Counted from the stretch's first letter, positions 42,499-51,636 are shown. The stretch: 64,000 bases of DNA from JANQOH01 sp965201155 (GCA_965201155.1 OZ241752.1:2418001-2482000); one strand, 5' to 3'. The notes: generated from the sequence alone by a model not told the origin. Program-made: numbers and translations.

Positions 42499-42967
42499 GT
42501 TCCCACCCCTACAACAATCATGTGCGACGCTGTGGGGGCAATGTTCAGCGAATATGTTTCCGCCTGCAAGGGCCGGGCGGGGGCAGCGCCGACGAACTCC
42601 GGCCGATGACCTGTCCGGGCCGCGGCCCGGTTTCCAACGCCAAGTGGTTGAAACGCCGGCTACCCCCGGAATCAGAGGAGGGTGAAGGCGAGGGGCGACA
42701 AGCGCCCAGAAAAATGCCATGTTATGGATAGACACTGCTGCGCCGGCCCTGAGAGGGCCGGGACGCAGCAACGAAGCCTCCGGGGCCGGAACCGGATGAG
42801 CAAGGAGGGCTCCGGCCCCGGAGGTTGTGGCCAAGCCTGCCCGGCGCCACTTCATCGCCAGGTTTCGGCTCCAGCCACGGTGACGCAGCTTGCCCGGTGA
42901 ATCCCGAACTCCAGTCTCTCAACCGTGTTGACAGGTTCCGGGCTGCAGCAGCGAGTTGAGGGGAGAC
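42499..42967. other. 469-base spacer with strong inverted repeats, no gene seen
   Basis: Between the TonB receptor start and the propeller stop I find no credible gene on either strand. Two hairpins stand out. At 42736-42770, TGCTGCG-CCGGCCCT, a GAG loop, AGGGCCGG, a two-base bulge and CGCAGCA give 15 paired bases. At 42777-42790 and 42811-42824 CCTCCGGGGCCGGA faces its perfect complement across a 20-base loop. No T-run follows either, so they are not classical terminators. No cobalamin-riboswitch box was recognised. Confidence 0.6.
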
Positions 42968-44149
42968 TCAGCCGCAGGCTGCATCAAACCCGGAGGGCAG
43001 CACCATTACCGTCACGTCGTCGTCACCCGGGGTTGCGTCACGGGCGAACAGTTCCGGCACGATCAGCAAATGGTCGCCATTATCCAACTGCCTCAAGGCG
43101 ATGTCCGCCGGCCCAGAGAGTTCGACTTCAGAGCTGTAGGCGAGTTGGGTCGCTTTTTCACCCGGACAGTGGACCGTCATGCTGACGGGGACATCGCCCT
43201 TGATCTGGGTGTTGATCATTACGCCGCCATCGGTGAAATCGAGGCCGTCCAGCGCACCGAGACCGCTGTCATACGGCTCGGGGAGAGTGCCATCGACATC
43301 GTCGAGGGCATAGACGCCGCCATTGGCCGGGTCAGGTGCGCCGGCGACGGGGCCGACCGTATTGACATAAATCTTGCCGTCGATCGGTGAGACCTCGACG
43401 CCGTCCGGATTACCCGGGATTGCCGTGAAGGTGGGCGCGGTGGGCGCCTCGCTGCCGTTGGCGAGGGCATCGAGCGACTCATGCGGGATTTTCCAGATGC
43501 CGCCGCGACCCTCGAAGGGCGGGTCGAACTGGGCGCTGCCGAACTCGGTATCGACGACGTAGAGATTGCCGGCATCATCGAAGGCTGCTGCGTTGGTCAG
43601 GGCCACGGGGCCGCCATTCAACTCGTGGAACACCGAGCCAGAGCCCATGTCGATTGTGCCTAGCACATTGCCGTCGACATCGAAGGCCATCATGCCGGTG
43701 CGCATCCGCGCGCCGTCAGTCACCGTCGCGCCGTCGGAATCGACAAGCGGAGCGGCACCGATGCAAATGAATATCGTGCCGGCAGGGAACTGCCCGGTGG
43801 CCACGTTCAGGACGGCCATGCCGAGCGGCGCAGTCACGCCCTCGATGAGCCGTTCGGCGACCATTTCCAGTTCGCCGGACTCGGTGACGGCGAGCTTGCT
43901 GATATAGCCCTCGCCCTCGGTCCAGCCGAAATTCTCGGCTCGGTCACCGATTTCGGCGGCGTTGCCGATGAACACATGAGCGCCGTCAGCAGAGAAGATC
44001 GCGCTTTCCGGGTTGTCGAACGCCGAGATAACTTGAAGCACGTTTGCCGCGACGGGGTGAGCGCTGAGCTGGTCCTGCGCACCGGCGGCGCCGGCCGCGG
44101 AAGCCACCGCCAGTGCCGTTAGTCCCCCAATGATCTTGTTGCCCCGCAT
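42968..44149 (-). CDS. Secreted NHL/SMP-30-like beta-propeller protein, function unknown
   Basis: A 393-residue exported protein. The signal peptide (GGLTALAVASAAGAAGA) is followed by recurring DGxxYV/DxxGN strands (NAAAFDDAGNLYVVDTEFG; GNPDGVEVSPIDGKIYVN; DGLDFTDGGVMINTQ), consistent with a six-bladed propeller such as SMP-30/gluconolactonase or NHL. I do not recognise its exact family and see no catalytic set I can vouch for. The ATG at 44149 has AAAGGAG at a good distance. Two Fur-like dyads lie 118-160 bases upstream, so iron-controlled expression is likely. It precedes the TonB receptor gene on the same strand. Confidence 0.65.
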   Translation of the reverse strand: MRGNKIIGGLTALAVASAAGAAGAQDQLSAHPVAANVLQVISAFDNPESAIFSADGAHVFIGNAAEIGDRAENFGWTEGEGYISKLAVTESGELEMVAERLIEGVTAPLGMAVLNVATGQFPAGTIFICIGAAPLVDSDGATVTDGARMRTGMMAFDVDGNVLGTIDMGSGSVFHELNGGPVALTNAAAFDDAGNLYVVDTEFGSAQFDPPFEGRGGIWKIPHESLDALANGSEAPTAPTFTAIPGNPDGVEVSPIDGKIYVNTVGPVAGAPDPANGGVYALDDVDGTLPEPYDSGLGALDGLDFTDGGVMINTQIKGDVPVSMTVHCPGEKATQLAYSSEVELSGPADIALRQLDNGDHLLIVPELFARDATPGDDDVTVMVLPSGFDAACG

Positions 44150-44266
44150 GACAGAACTCCTTTCAAATTGCCTGTTCAGAGCATGCTCGTTCCGGTCGGA
44201 GCCCTTGGCACGCCGGCACCTACCGGCGCACCGACGTGCCAAGGGCCCGCCCGTGGAGTATGCGAT

Positions 44267-44309
44267 TGCATCTTAGTCGCATTATAATTGCGAATGCAAC
44301 TTAGTCGCA
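44267..44309 (-). promoter_or_regulatory. Two Fur/Mur-like operator dyads around a -10 box
   Basis: TGCATCTTAGTCGCA (44267-44281) and TGCAACTTAGTCGCA (44295-44309), plus strand, are near-identical 15-base imperfect palindromes (7-1-7 arrangement), 28 bases apart. A TATAAT sequence lies between them on the minus strand (44281-44286), oriented to the propeller gene. Their form recalls Fur-family boxes of Alphaproteobacteria. No good -35 box was seen. Confidence 0.6.
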
Positions 44310-44325
44310 TCGTAATTATGTGCGC

Positions 44326-44351
44326 AAGTAAAATCCGACAAGGATTGTCGG
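44326..44351 (-). terminator. Possible Rho-independent terminator for the hydrolase operon
   Basis: On the minus strand CCGACA, loop ATCCT, TGTCGG form a six-pair hairpin followed by ATTTTACTT. It lies about 270 bases after the alpha/beta hydrolase stop, far for a terminator, but the intervening DNA (44352-44618) holds no gene that I can support. Confidence 0.4.
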
Positions 44352-44618
44352 TCTGTGCGCTGCGCCGGGTTGTGACGGCGCTGCGGCGGCGGTGTTTGCG
44401 ATTGAGGAAATCCGGGGTTTGATCGGATGCGGAGCCGCGCGGAGCAGCGGGGCGAACGGATTTCGCCGCGTCGCCGGGATTTGTTCCGCGGCGTTCTCCC
44501 GCCAACCGGATGGTCGCGGGGTCAGGCGGGCGGTCGCTGCATCATCCGGCGCCGTTCGACGCCGAAGCTTCAAAAAGACAGGTTGATTATTGTCGAGTTG
44601 AGCGGGTCTCTCTGCCGA

Positions 44619-45524
44619 TCACTTCGAATGGCCGGTGACGCGCATTGCGGCCCCGTGGGAGCGCGGGTCGCGGAGGGGCCATGCCCCGCAATCGACGGCG
44701 GCAAGGAAGTCGGCGACGCCGCGGTTGAACTGGTCCGGTTCCTCGATGTTGATAGTGTGGCCTGTGTGCGGCAGCACCCACAGGCCGGCGCTGGGGATTG
44801 TGCGTTTCAGGAACAGGCCCGGATCAAGGCATGGTTCGTCCTCGTCGCCATTCACAATGAGGGTGGGGACGGTGAGTTTCGCCAACGATTCTTCGAGGTC
44901 GTAGAGCGAGGGGCGAGTTTTCAGATAGCCGCGCAAGGTGGCGGCGGAGCCGACGGCGGAATGCTCGCGCAACTGGTCGTGAAACTCGGTCCAGCCGCGA
45001 GGGTCCTTGTTTTCGAACTGGACGCGGGTGGAGCTGAGCGCGTAGTCGTCGGCCACGGACTCGGTGCCGCCCTCGTCGAATCCGCGCGCCATCGCCTCCA
45101 CGGATTCATGAAATTCGACACGGTCTTCGCGCACTGCGCCGTAGCCGCAGCCCGCGACGACGAGCGAACAGGCGCGCTGCGGCTGCCGCAGGCCGGCATG
45201 GAGCACGGCGAAACCGCCCATCGAAAGGCCGACCAGATGCGCCTTGTCGATGCCGAGATGGTCCATCACGCGGACGATGTCATCGGCGACGATTTCCTGG
45301 CTGTAGAAGGCGGGGTCGGCGGGCGCGTCGGAGGGGGGATAGCCGCGTGCGTTGTAGGCGATGCAGCGGCGAAAGCGTGAAAAGAAGCGAAGCTGCGGCT
45401 CCCAACTGCGATGGTCGCCCGCGAATTCGTGCACAAAGATGATGGGCGCGGCTGCCGCGGAGGCGGATTTCCCGGCGACATCAACATAGTAGAGCTTCAG
45501 TCCATCGGCATCGGCGTAGGGCAT
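44619..45524 (-). CDS. Alpha/beta hydrolase
   Basis: A 301-residue alpha/beta-hydrolase. The oxyanion segment is FVHEFAGDHRSWEPQL, the nucleophile elbow is LVGLSMGGFAVLHAG (Ser), the acid is in IVNGDEDEPC, and the base is in LPHTGHTINIEEPDQF. The form resembles enol-lactone hydrolases and C-C bond (meta-cleavage) hydrolases of aromatic breakdown, but substrate is unknown. It lies 29 bases after the 2Fe-2S reductase gene, so the two are probably co-transcribed. Confidence 0.87.
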   Translation of the reverse strand: MPYADADGLKLYYVDVAGKSASAAAAPIIFVHEFAGDHRSWEPQLRFFSRFRRCIAYNARGYPPSDAPADPAFYSQEIVADDIVRVMDHLGIDKAHLVGLSMGGFAVLHAGLRQPQRACSLVVAGCGYGAVREDRVEFHESVEAMARGFDEGGTESVADDYALSSTRVQFENKDPRGWTEFHDQLREHSAVGSAATLRGYLKTRPSLYDLEESLAKLTVPTLIVNGDEDEPCLDPGLFLKRTIPSAGLWVLPHTGHTINIEEPDQFNRGVADFLAAVDCGAWPLRDPRSHGAAMRVTGHSK

Positions 45525-45553
45525 GGTGTGGATTCCCTGTTTGCAGGGCGCGC

Positions 45554-46582
45554 TCAGGGCGTTGTTTCGAGCGCGGCCTTTTCGGCTTCGGTGAAAAACG
45601 CATCGGCGTGGCAGTCGTGGCGGGGGATGCCGCGCCGGTGGAGCAGGTCTGCTGCCGCTGCGACCATGGCGGGCGGGCCGGCGACATAAGCCTTGGCGCC
45701 GTCGAGGCGGGCGTGATCGGAAGCTACGGCGTCGGTGACGAGTCCGGTGCGGAAGGGGTGCGGCCCCCGGGTTTCGGACAGCACGATTTCCACGGTGAGG
45801 TTGTCATAGCTGCGGGCGAGCGCCGCGAGGTGTTCGGTGGCGTAGATATGCGCCTCGCTGCGGGCGCCGAAATAGAGGTGGATGGGCTGTGTCATGCCGC
45901 CGGTCAGAGCAGTCTCGACGATGGAGAGGATGGGGGCGAGGCCGGTTGAGCCGGCGATGGCGATGATGGGTCCGGCATGTTTGCGGCGCAGGAAGGCAGT
46001 GCCGAAGGGTCCTTCGAGGCGCACGCTGTCGCCGCGTTTGAGTGAGTCGGCGATGAAGGCGCTGACATGGCCGTCATCAAGGCGGCGGATGTGGAATTCG
46101 AGTTCCGGTGCCAGCGGCCGGCTGGCCATGGAAAAGTCGCGCGGCGGGCAGCCTTCGAAAGTGAGGCTGGCATATTGGCCGGCGGAAAACAGGAATGGGC
46201 GGGCATCCATGGCGTCCATGCGGACACGGCAGACATCGGCGGCGACCATTTCCGTGTCGGAGACGCGGCATTCGACGACACGGCGCGGATGGGCGGCGAC
46301 TTCGTCCGGCACCTGCCAGCCGACGGCGCAATCGCTGCGCGGGAGAGCGCGGCAGGCGAGGATGAGGCCTTCGGCGCGTTCCTCGTCGGGGAGGACGAAG
46401 TCGGCATAGGGCAGCATTTCGATTTCGCCGCTGAACAGGTGCGACTTGCAACTTCCGCAAGTTCCCGACTGGCAACTGCACGGATAGTCGATGCCGGCGA
46501 GAATTGCGGCGTCGAGGATGGTTTCGTCTGACTCGACTTCGATGGTCTGTGCGACATTGCGCACGGTGACCTGGTGCGCCAC
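45554..46582 (-). CDS. 2Fe-2S/FAD oxidoreductase (oxygenase-type NADH reductase component)
   Basis: A 342-residue electron transfer protein. An N-terminal plant-type ferredoxin domain has CSCQSGTCGSC (three ligands) and a fourth Cys in ILACRALP; it is followed by an FAD domain (FSAGQYASLTFEGCPPRDFSMAS) and an NAD domain (IIAIAGSTGLAPILSIVE; YVAGPPAMV). The layout matches reductases of aromatic-ring oxygenases and CDP-6-deoxyglucoseen reductase. The GTG at 46582 follows AGGGAGAA. No oxygenase component gene is nearby, which is odd. Confidence 0.88.
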   Translation of the reverse strand: MAHQVTVRNVAQTIEVESDETILDAAILAGIDYPCSCQSGTCGSCKSHLFSGEIEMLPYADFVLPDEERAEGLILACRALPRSDCAVGWQVPDEVAAHPRRVVECRVSDTEMVAADVCRVRMDAMDARPFLFSAGQYASLTFEGCPPRDFSMASRPLAPELEFHIRRLDDGHVSAFIADSLKRGDSVRLEGPFGTAFLRRKHAGPIIAIAGSTGLAPILSIVETALTGGMTQPIHLYFGARSEAHIYATEHLAALARSYDNLTVEIVLSETRGPHPFRTGLVTDAVASDHARLDGAKAYVAGPPAMVAAAADLLHRRGIPRHDCHADAFFTEAEKAALETTP

Positions 46583-46714
46583 GGTATTCTCCCTGAATTC
46601 ATGCAGCCCCGTGGGGGCCGAAAATAGGCACAGCGCCCCCGGAATCAAGCGGCCGGTGAGCGCCGCGCAGTTGTGTTTCTTGATGGATGGGGGCGGCGCG
46701 GGTAGTGTCGGGCC

Positions 46715-47905
46715 ATGACGGACGGTGTTGCCGCTCCCTTTGCAACGCGGCCCGATGACAGCCGCGGCAGGCTGCATGCGGAACCCGAAAGCCCCACCCG
46801 CACGGTGTTTCAGCGCGACCGCGACCGGATCGTGCATTCGGCGGCGTTTCGCCGCCTGGAACACAAGACGCAGGTTTTTGTCCATCACGAGGGCGATCAT
46901 TACCGGACGCGCCTGACGCACAGTCTGGAAGTTGCGCAGATCGCGCGGTCGGTGTCGCGCGAACTGGGGCTGGACGAGGATCTTGCAGAGGCGCTGGCGC
47001 TGGCGCATGACCTGGGCCACACGCCGTTCGGCCATGCGGGTGAAGAAGCGCTGAACGCGGCGATGGCGCCGTTTGGCGGGTTCGACCATAACGCCCAGGC
47101 GCTGCGGGTGGTGACGAGTTTCGAACGCCGCTATGCCGGGTTTGACGGCTTGAATCTCACCTGGGAGACGCTGGAAGGGATCGCCAAGCATAATGGCCCG
47201 ATGGACGCGGGGCGGGTTCATGAAACCCTGGCGGCGTATAACGCGCGCCACGATCTGGAGCTTGACACTTTCGCTGGTCCGGAAGCGCAAGTGGCCGCGC
47301 TGGCCGACGATATCGCCTACAACAATCACGACATCGACGATGCGCTGCGGGCCGGCCTGTTCGAACCGGATGCCCTGGCGGCGGTGCCATTTGTGCGGGG
47401 GGCGCTGGACGAGGTGCGGGGGCGGTATCCTGATCTGGGCCGGGCGCGCCTGATTCATGAAGTCATTCGCCGCCTGATCGATGCGATGATCGTGGACCTG
47501 ATCGGAGAAACGCGGGCGCGGGTTCGGCGGCTGAAGCCTGACAGTGCGGCCGCGGTGCGTGCGCTGGGGGAGCCGCTGGCGGGTTTTTCGTCCGAAATGC
47601 GTGAACATGATGCGGCGCTCAAGGAATTTCTGACTACTCACATGTATCGGCACTTCCGGGTGAACCGCATGGCCAGCAAGGCGCGGCGCGTAGTCAAGGA
47701 ATTATTCGGGCTGTTTCTTGCCGAGCCGCAATGTCTTCCTACGAGTTGGGCGCAGCGAGCGGGCGCTGCCGGTAGCGTGCGGGCAGCACGTGTTGCCGCG
47801 GACTATATTGCGGGGATGACGGATCGTTTTGCATTGACGGAATATGCAAGATTGTTTGATGTATCAGCACGAAATGTTTATGCTTCACATGAAGATATTC
47901 GATGA
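46715..47905 (+). CDS. dgt: Deoxyguanosinetriphosphate triphosphohydrolase-like protein
   Basis: A 396-residue HD-domain enzyme releasing triphosphate from dNTPs. The metal site reads YRTRLTHSLEVAQIARSVS, ALAHDLGHTPFGHAGEEAL and DDIAYNNHDIDDAL. TVFQRDRDRIVHSAAFRRLEHKTQVF is the conserved start. It is the first of the dgt-argS-SPOR-nagZ run usual in Alphaproteobacteria. Confidence 0.93.
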   Translation: MTDGVAAPFATRPDDSRGRLHAEPESPTRTVFQRDRDRIVHSAAFRRLEHKTQVFVHHEGDHYRTRLTHSLEVAQIARSVSRELGLDEDLAEALALAHDLGHTPFGHAGEEALNAAMAPFGGFDHNAQALRVVTSFERRYAGFDGLNLTWETLEGIAKHNGPMDAGRVHETLAAYNARHDLELDTFAGPEAQVAALADDIAYNNHDIDDALRAGLFEPDALAAVPFVRGALDEVRGRYPDLGRARLIHEVIRRLIDAMIVDLIGETRARVRRLKPDSAAAVRALGEPLAGFSSEMREHDAALKEFLTTHMYRHFRVNRMASKARRVVKELFGLFLAEPQCLPTSWAQRAGAAGSVRAARVAADYIAGMTDRFALTEYARLFDVSARNVYASHEDIR

Positions 47906-47914
47906 ACTCGTGTG

Positions 47915-49654
47915 ATGAACATATTTGAGCATTACAGGGCCGAAATAACGGGCAGGTTGACGGCCTTGTCGGCGGCAGGGGACCTGCCGTCGGATCTCGA
48001 CATGAACGGGGTAAAGGTGGCGCCGCCGCGCGACGCGGCGCACGGAGACCTTGCCACCAATGCGGCGCTGGTTCTGGCACGCAAGGCACGGCGCAAGCCG
48101 CGTCTGCTGGCGGAGTTGCTGGCGGGTTCGTTCGGCGGGCTGGAGGGCGTTGCACGGGCGTCGGTGGCGGGACCGGGTTTTGTCAATCTCACGCTTGACG
48201 GTTCGGTATGGCCGCGAGTGCTGACGGCAGCGGCGGAGGCGGGCGCCGATTACGGGCGCTGCGACACGGGGGCCGGGCGCACGGTCAATGTCGAATATGT
48301 GTCGGCAAATCCGACGGGGCCGTTGCATGTCGGCCATGCGCGGGGGGCGGTGTTCGGCGATGCACTGGCGAATTTGTTGGCGTTTGCCGGTTATGCAGTG
48401 ACGCGGGAATATTATGTGAATGATGCGGGGGCGCAGGTCGAGACTCTCGCGCGGTCAGTCTTTCTGCGTTATCGCGAAGCCTTGGGAGAAAAGATCGGCG
48501 ACATACCGGAAGGATATTATCCGGGGGACTATCTGAAAGCAGTGGGGGCAGCGCTGGCGGCGCGCGATGGCGTGCGTTGGCAGGCAGCGCCGGAAGAGGC
48601 GTGGCTGCCGGTGTGCCGCGATGCTGCGCTGGCGGCGATGATGGCGTCGATCCGGGACGACCTTGCGGCGCTGGGCGTGCAGATGGACCGGTTCAGTTCG
48701 GAGCGCGAGCTGGTTGACGATGGCGCGGTGGCGGCGGCGCTCGCGTGGCTGGAAGAGCGGGGGATGATCTATTCCGGCGTTCCGGAGCCGCCGAAGGGCA
48801 AGCCGCAGGATGATTGGGAGGCGCGCTCGCAGGTGTTGTTCCGGGCGACGGAATTCGGCGACGATGTTGACCGGCCGCTGCGGAAATCGGACGGCTCGCC
48901 GACCTATTTCGCTTCCGACATTGCATATCACCGCGACAAGTTCCGGCGCGGCTTCGGCGACATGATCAATATCTGGGGCGCTGACCATGGCGGTTATGTC
49001 ACGCGCATGAAGGCCGCGGTGTCAGCGGTGACCGAGGGCCGGGGGCGGCTGGACGTCAAGCTGTGTCAACTGGTGAACCTGCTGGATGACGGCGTGCCCG
49101 TGAAGATGTCGAAGCGGGCCGGCGCATTCGTGACACTGCGCGAAGTGGTGGATGCGGTGGGGCGCGATGTGGTGCGTTTCATCATGCTCACGCGGCGCAA
49201 TGATGCGCCGCTGGATTTCGATTATGCGCGGGTGACGGAGAAGTCGCGCGATAATCCGGTGTTTTATGTTCAATATGCCCATGCGCGGATTCGCTCGGTG
49301 CAGCGCAATGCTGGCGCGCACGGGGATGCGGGCGCTGCGAGCGGGGCAGAACTGGCGCGTTTGACGGCGCCGGAGGAACGCGCGCTGGTGCGGCATATCG
49401 CCGGCTGGCCGCGTTGCGTGGAAGACGCTGCGGCTGCGCATGAGCCGCATCGCATCGCCTTTGCACTGCATGATTTTGCTGCGGCGTTTCACACATTGTG
49501 GAACCGTGGCAATGAGGAGCCCGCGTTGCGGTTCATTGTGCCGGACGAGCCGGCGCTGTGCCGTGCGCGTCTCACGCTTCTGGAAGCTGCGCGCGCCGTG
49601 ATTGCCGCCGGTCTCGGCATTATCGGTGTCGCGCCCATAGAGGAAATGCGCTGA
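47915..49654 (+). CDS. argS: Arginyl-tRNA synthetase
   Basis: A 579-residue class I synthetase charging tRNA-Arg. The HIGH-type motif is SANPTGPLHVGHARG and the KMSKS-type motif is VKMSKRAGAFVTL. An N-terminal Add-1 domain (about 1-110) and a C-terminal anticodon-binding helical bundle are present. ATG 47915 (MNIFEHY) is nine bases after the dgt stop; GTG 47912 is possible. Confidence 0.96.
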   Translation: MNIFEHYRAEITGRLTALSAAGDLPSDLDMNGVKVAPPRDAAHGDLATNAALVLARKARRKPRLLAELLAGSFGGLEGVARASVAGPGFVNLTLDGSVWPRVLTAAAEAGADYGRCDTGAGRTVNVEYVSANPTGPLHVGHARGAVFGDALANLLAFAGYAVTREYYVNDAGAQVETLARSVFLRYREALGEKIGDIPEGYYPGDYLKAVGAALAARDGVRWQAAPEEAWLPVCRDAALAAMMASIRDDLAALGVQMDRFSSERELVDDGAVAAALAWLEERGMIYSGVPEPPKGKPQDDWEARSQVLFRATEFGDDVDRPLRKSDGSPTYFASDIAYHRDKFRRGFGDMINIWGADHGGYVTRMKAAVSAVTEGRGRLDVKLCQLVNLLDDGVPVKMSKRAGAFVTLREVVDAVGRDVVRFIMLTRRNDAPLDFDYARVTEKSRDNPVFYVQYAHARIRSVQRNAGAHGDAGAASGAELARLTAPEERALVRHIAGWPRCVEDAAAAHEPHRIAFALHDFAAAFHTLWNRGNEEPALRFIVPDEPALCRARLTLLEAARAVIAAGLGIIGVAPIEEMR

Positions 49655-50614
49655 ATGACTAGTGTGGAATATGCTGTAGCGCCGCTGGCGGGCCGCGGCC
49701 GTATCACCTTGCTGCTGGTACTTATCGCACTGGTGATCGTGGGGATCGTGGCAATGCGGGTCTGGCAGCAGCGTTATTCGGAGGAAGTTGCGGAAGTGCC
49801 GCTGCTGCTCGCCGATCCGACGCCGGTTCGTGAACGGCCTGTGGATCCGGGCGGGCTTGACGTGCCGTATCAGGATGTTCTGGCGCTGCACGAACTTGGC
49901 GGGTCGGAGGTAGCGGGGGAGCCGGTGGTAGAGCGTGTGCTGCCGCCGCCGGAGGCGCCCATGCCGCGGCCGGTGCCGGCGGCGATCGTTCTCCCGGCTG
50001 CGCCGGCAGCGAGCGAGGTGCTCGTGCCGGACGAGGCGCCGGAAGCGTTGCCGGCACTGGCGGATGATGCGTTGGCAGTGGCGGACGACGCGGGTGTGGA
50101 GGCTGGTGAAGCATTGCCGGCGCCGATCGTGGAAGCCCGGCTTGCAGCCCGGGTCGAGAAGCCCGCGCGGCCGGTCGGCGCAGCCTCGACGCTCACGGAA
50201 GAAAGGGCGGTATCGGGCGCTGATCCCGGCGATGCCGTTTCCTCCGGTCTCGCCGCGCTCTCCGACGATTCTCCCGATCCGATTGCGGCGGCTTTGGCGA
50301 TGCTGCCGGAGGCAGAGCCGCCGGCGAACGTATCTCCCGACCCGGCGCCGCCGGTGAACGGATATATGGTGCAGCTTGGCGCATTTCGATCGGCGGGAGA
50401 AGCGGCGGCAGGCTGGAACTCGACGTCATCCGAGGCTGCGGACCTGTTCGCTGCGGTACGGCATTTTGTCTTTGCCAGCGAACCGGATTCGGATTCGGAT
50501 TCGGGTGTGGTGCATCGGCTGCAGGTCGGGCCAATGGCGGAGCGGGGCGACGCGACCAGCCTGTGTGAGGAATTGCGGCAGCGCGATATCGCCTGTTTTG
50601 TTGTGGCGCGATGA
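49655..50614 (+). CDS. SPOR domain-containing membrane protein
   Basis: A 319-residue protein with one N-terminal membrane helix (ITLLLVLIALVIVGIVAMRVW), a long Ala/Pro/Glu-rich linker, and a C-terminal SPOR domain (GYMVQLGAFRSAGEAAAGW, then VVHRLQVGPMAERGDATSLCEEL). SPOR domains bind denuded septal peptidoglycan, so a role in division is likely. Its ATG follows the argS stop directly, and its stop overlaps nagZ. Confidence 0.88.
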   Translation: MTSVEYAVAPLAGRGRITLLLVLIALVIVGIVAMRVWQQRYSEEVAEVPLLLADPTPVRERPVDPGGLDVPYQDVLALHELGGSEVAGEPVVERVLPPPEAPMPRPVPAAIVLPAAPAASEVLVPDEAPEALPALADDALAVADDAGVEAGEALPAPIVEARLAARVEKPARPVGAASTLTEERAVSGADPGDAVSSGLAALSDDSPDPIAAALAMLPEAEPPANVSPDPAPPVNGYMVQLGAFRSAGEAAAGWNSTSSEAADLFAAVRHFVFASEPDSDSDSGVVHRLQVGPMAERGDATSLCEELRQRDIACFVVAR

Positions 50615-51636
50615 GCGCCGCCCGCCCGCCCCGGGCGGTCATCTTCGGTTGTGCTGGGCTTACGCTGGAGGATGAAGAGCGGCGGCTGTTCGCCGCGTGC
50701 AATCCGCTGGGGCTTATTCTCTTCGCGCGGAATGTGCAGTCGCCGGCGCAGGTGGCGGGTCTGGTGGGCGCCTTTCGCGAGAGTGTGGGGCGGGCGGACG
50801 CACCGGTTCTGATTGATCAGGAAGGGGGGCGGGTGGCGCGCCTCGGTCCGCCGCACTGGCGGGCGCCGCCGGCGGCGCGGTGCTTTGGCACCCTGGCGGC
50901 GCGTGACCGGGCGGTCGCGGCGGAAGCGGCGGTGCTCAACAGCCGCCTCATCGCGGCGGAACTCGCGCCGCTGGGGATAGATGTCGATTGCCTGCCGGTG
51001 CTGGATGTGCCGGCGCCGGGGGCGCATGACATTATCGGCGACCGCGCCTACGGGCGCGATGCAGGGATTGTCGCATTTCTCGGTCGTGCTGCCTGCCGCG
51101 GCCTGCTTGCGGGCGGGGTTCTGCCGGTTATCAAGCATGTTCCCGGGCATGGGCGGGCGGTGGCGGACAGTCATCTCGCGCTGCCGGTGGTGGATGCTGA
51201 CACGGCGACGCTGGAGGCTGTGGATTTTGCGCCGTTCCGGGCGCTGCGCGACATGCCCCTAGCGATGACGGCGCATATCGTCTATCGGGCGGTGGATGCA
51301 GCCTTGCCGGCGACGCTCTCGGGGCGCGTGATCGGTGATGTGATTCGCGGCGCGATCGACTATGACGGGCTGTTGATGACAGACGATATCGGCATGGCGG
51401 CGCTTTCCGGGGCGCCGCGCGACCGCGCGGCGGCAGCGCTGGAAGCAGGTTGCGACGTGGTTCTGCATTGTAATGGCGATCTTGCAGAAATGCGGGATGT
51501 TGCGGCGGTGGTAGGTCCGTTGTCGGATGCGGCGGCGGTGCGTGCCGCCCGCGCCCAGTCGGCGCGGCGAGCGCCAGAGGCGTTCGATGTTCGGGATGGC
51601 GCGGCACGGCTGGAGGAGTTGCTGGCGCCGGATTGA
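50611..51636 (+). CDS. nagZ: Beta-N-acetylhexosaminidase NagZ
   Basis: A 341-residue GH3 enzyme that trims N-acetylglucosamine from anhydro-muropeptides during peptidoglycan recycling. VLIDQEGGRVARLGPPHW binds the sugar, VIKHVPGHGRAVADSHLALP carries the His catalytic dyad, and LLMTDDIGMAAL carries the Asp nucleophile. The start overlaps the SPOR gene (ATGA). In related genomes scpA-scpB follow; here the iron transporter does. Confidence 0.94.
   Translation: MSAARPPRAVIFGCAGLTLEDEERRLFAACNPLGLILFARNVQSPAQVAGLVGAFRESVGRADAPVLIDQEGGRVARLGPPHWRAPPAARCFGTLAARDRAVAAEAAVLNSRLIAAELAPLGIDVDCLPVLDVPAPGAHDIIGDRAYGRDAGIVAFLGRAACRGLLAGGVLPVIKHVPGHGRAVADSHLALPVVDADTATLEAVDFAPFRALRDMPLAMTAHIVYRAVDAALPATLSGRVIGDVIRGAIDYDGLLMTDDIGMAALSGAPRDRAAAALEAGCDVVLHCNGDLAEMRDVAAVVGPLSDAAAVRAARAQSARRAPEAFDVRDGAARLEELLAPD

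Noticed and set aside
42498..42855. N-terminal extension of the TonB receptor
   Set aside because: The extension would place a signal peptide internally; the ATG at 42498 has a good ribosome site and a standard signal sequence.
42499..42967. Cobalamin or other riboswitch upstream of the TonB receptor
   Set aside because: No B12-box-like or other riboswitch consensus was found on the minus strand; the hairpins present do not match a class that I know.
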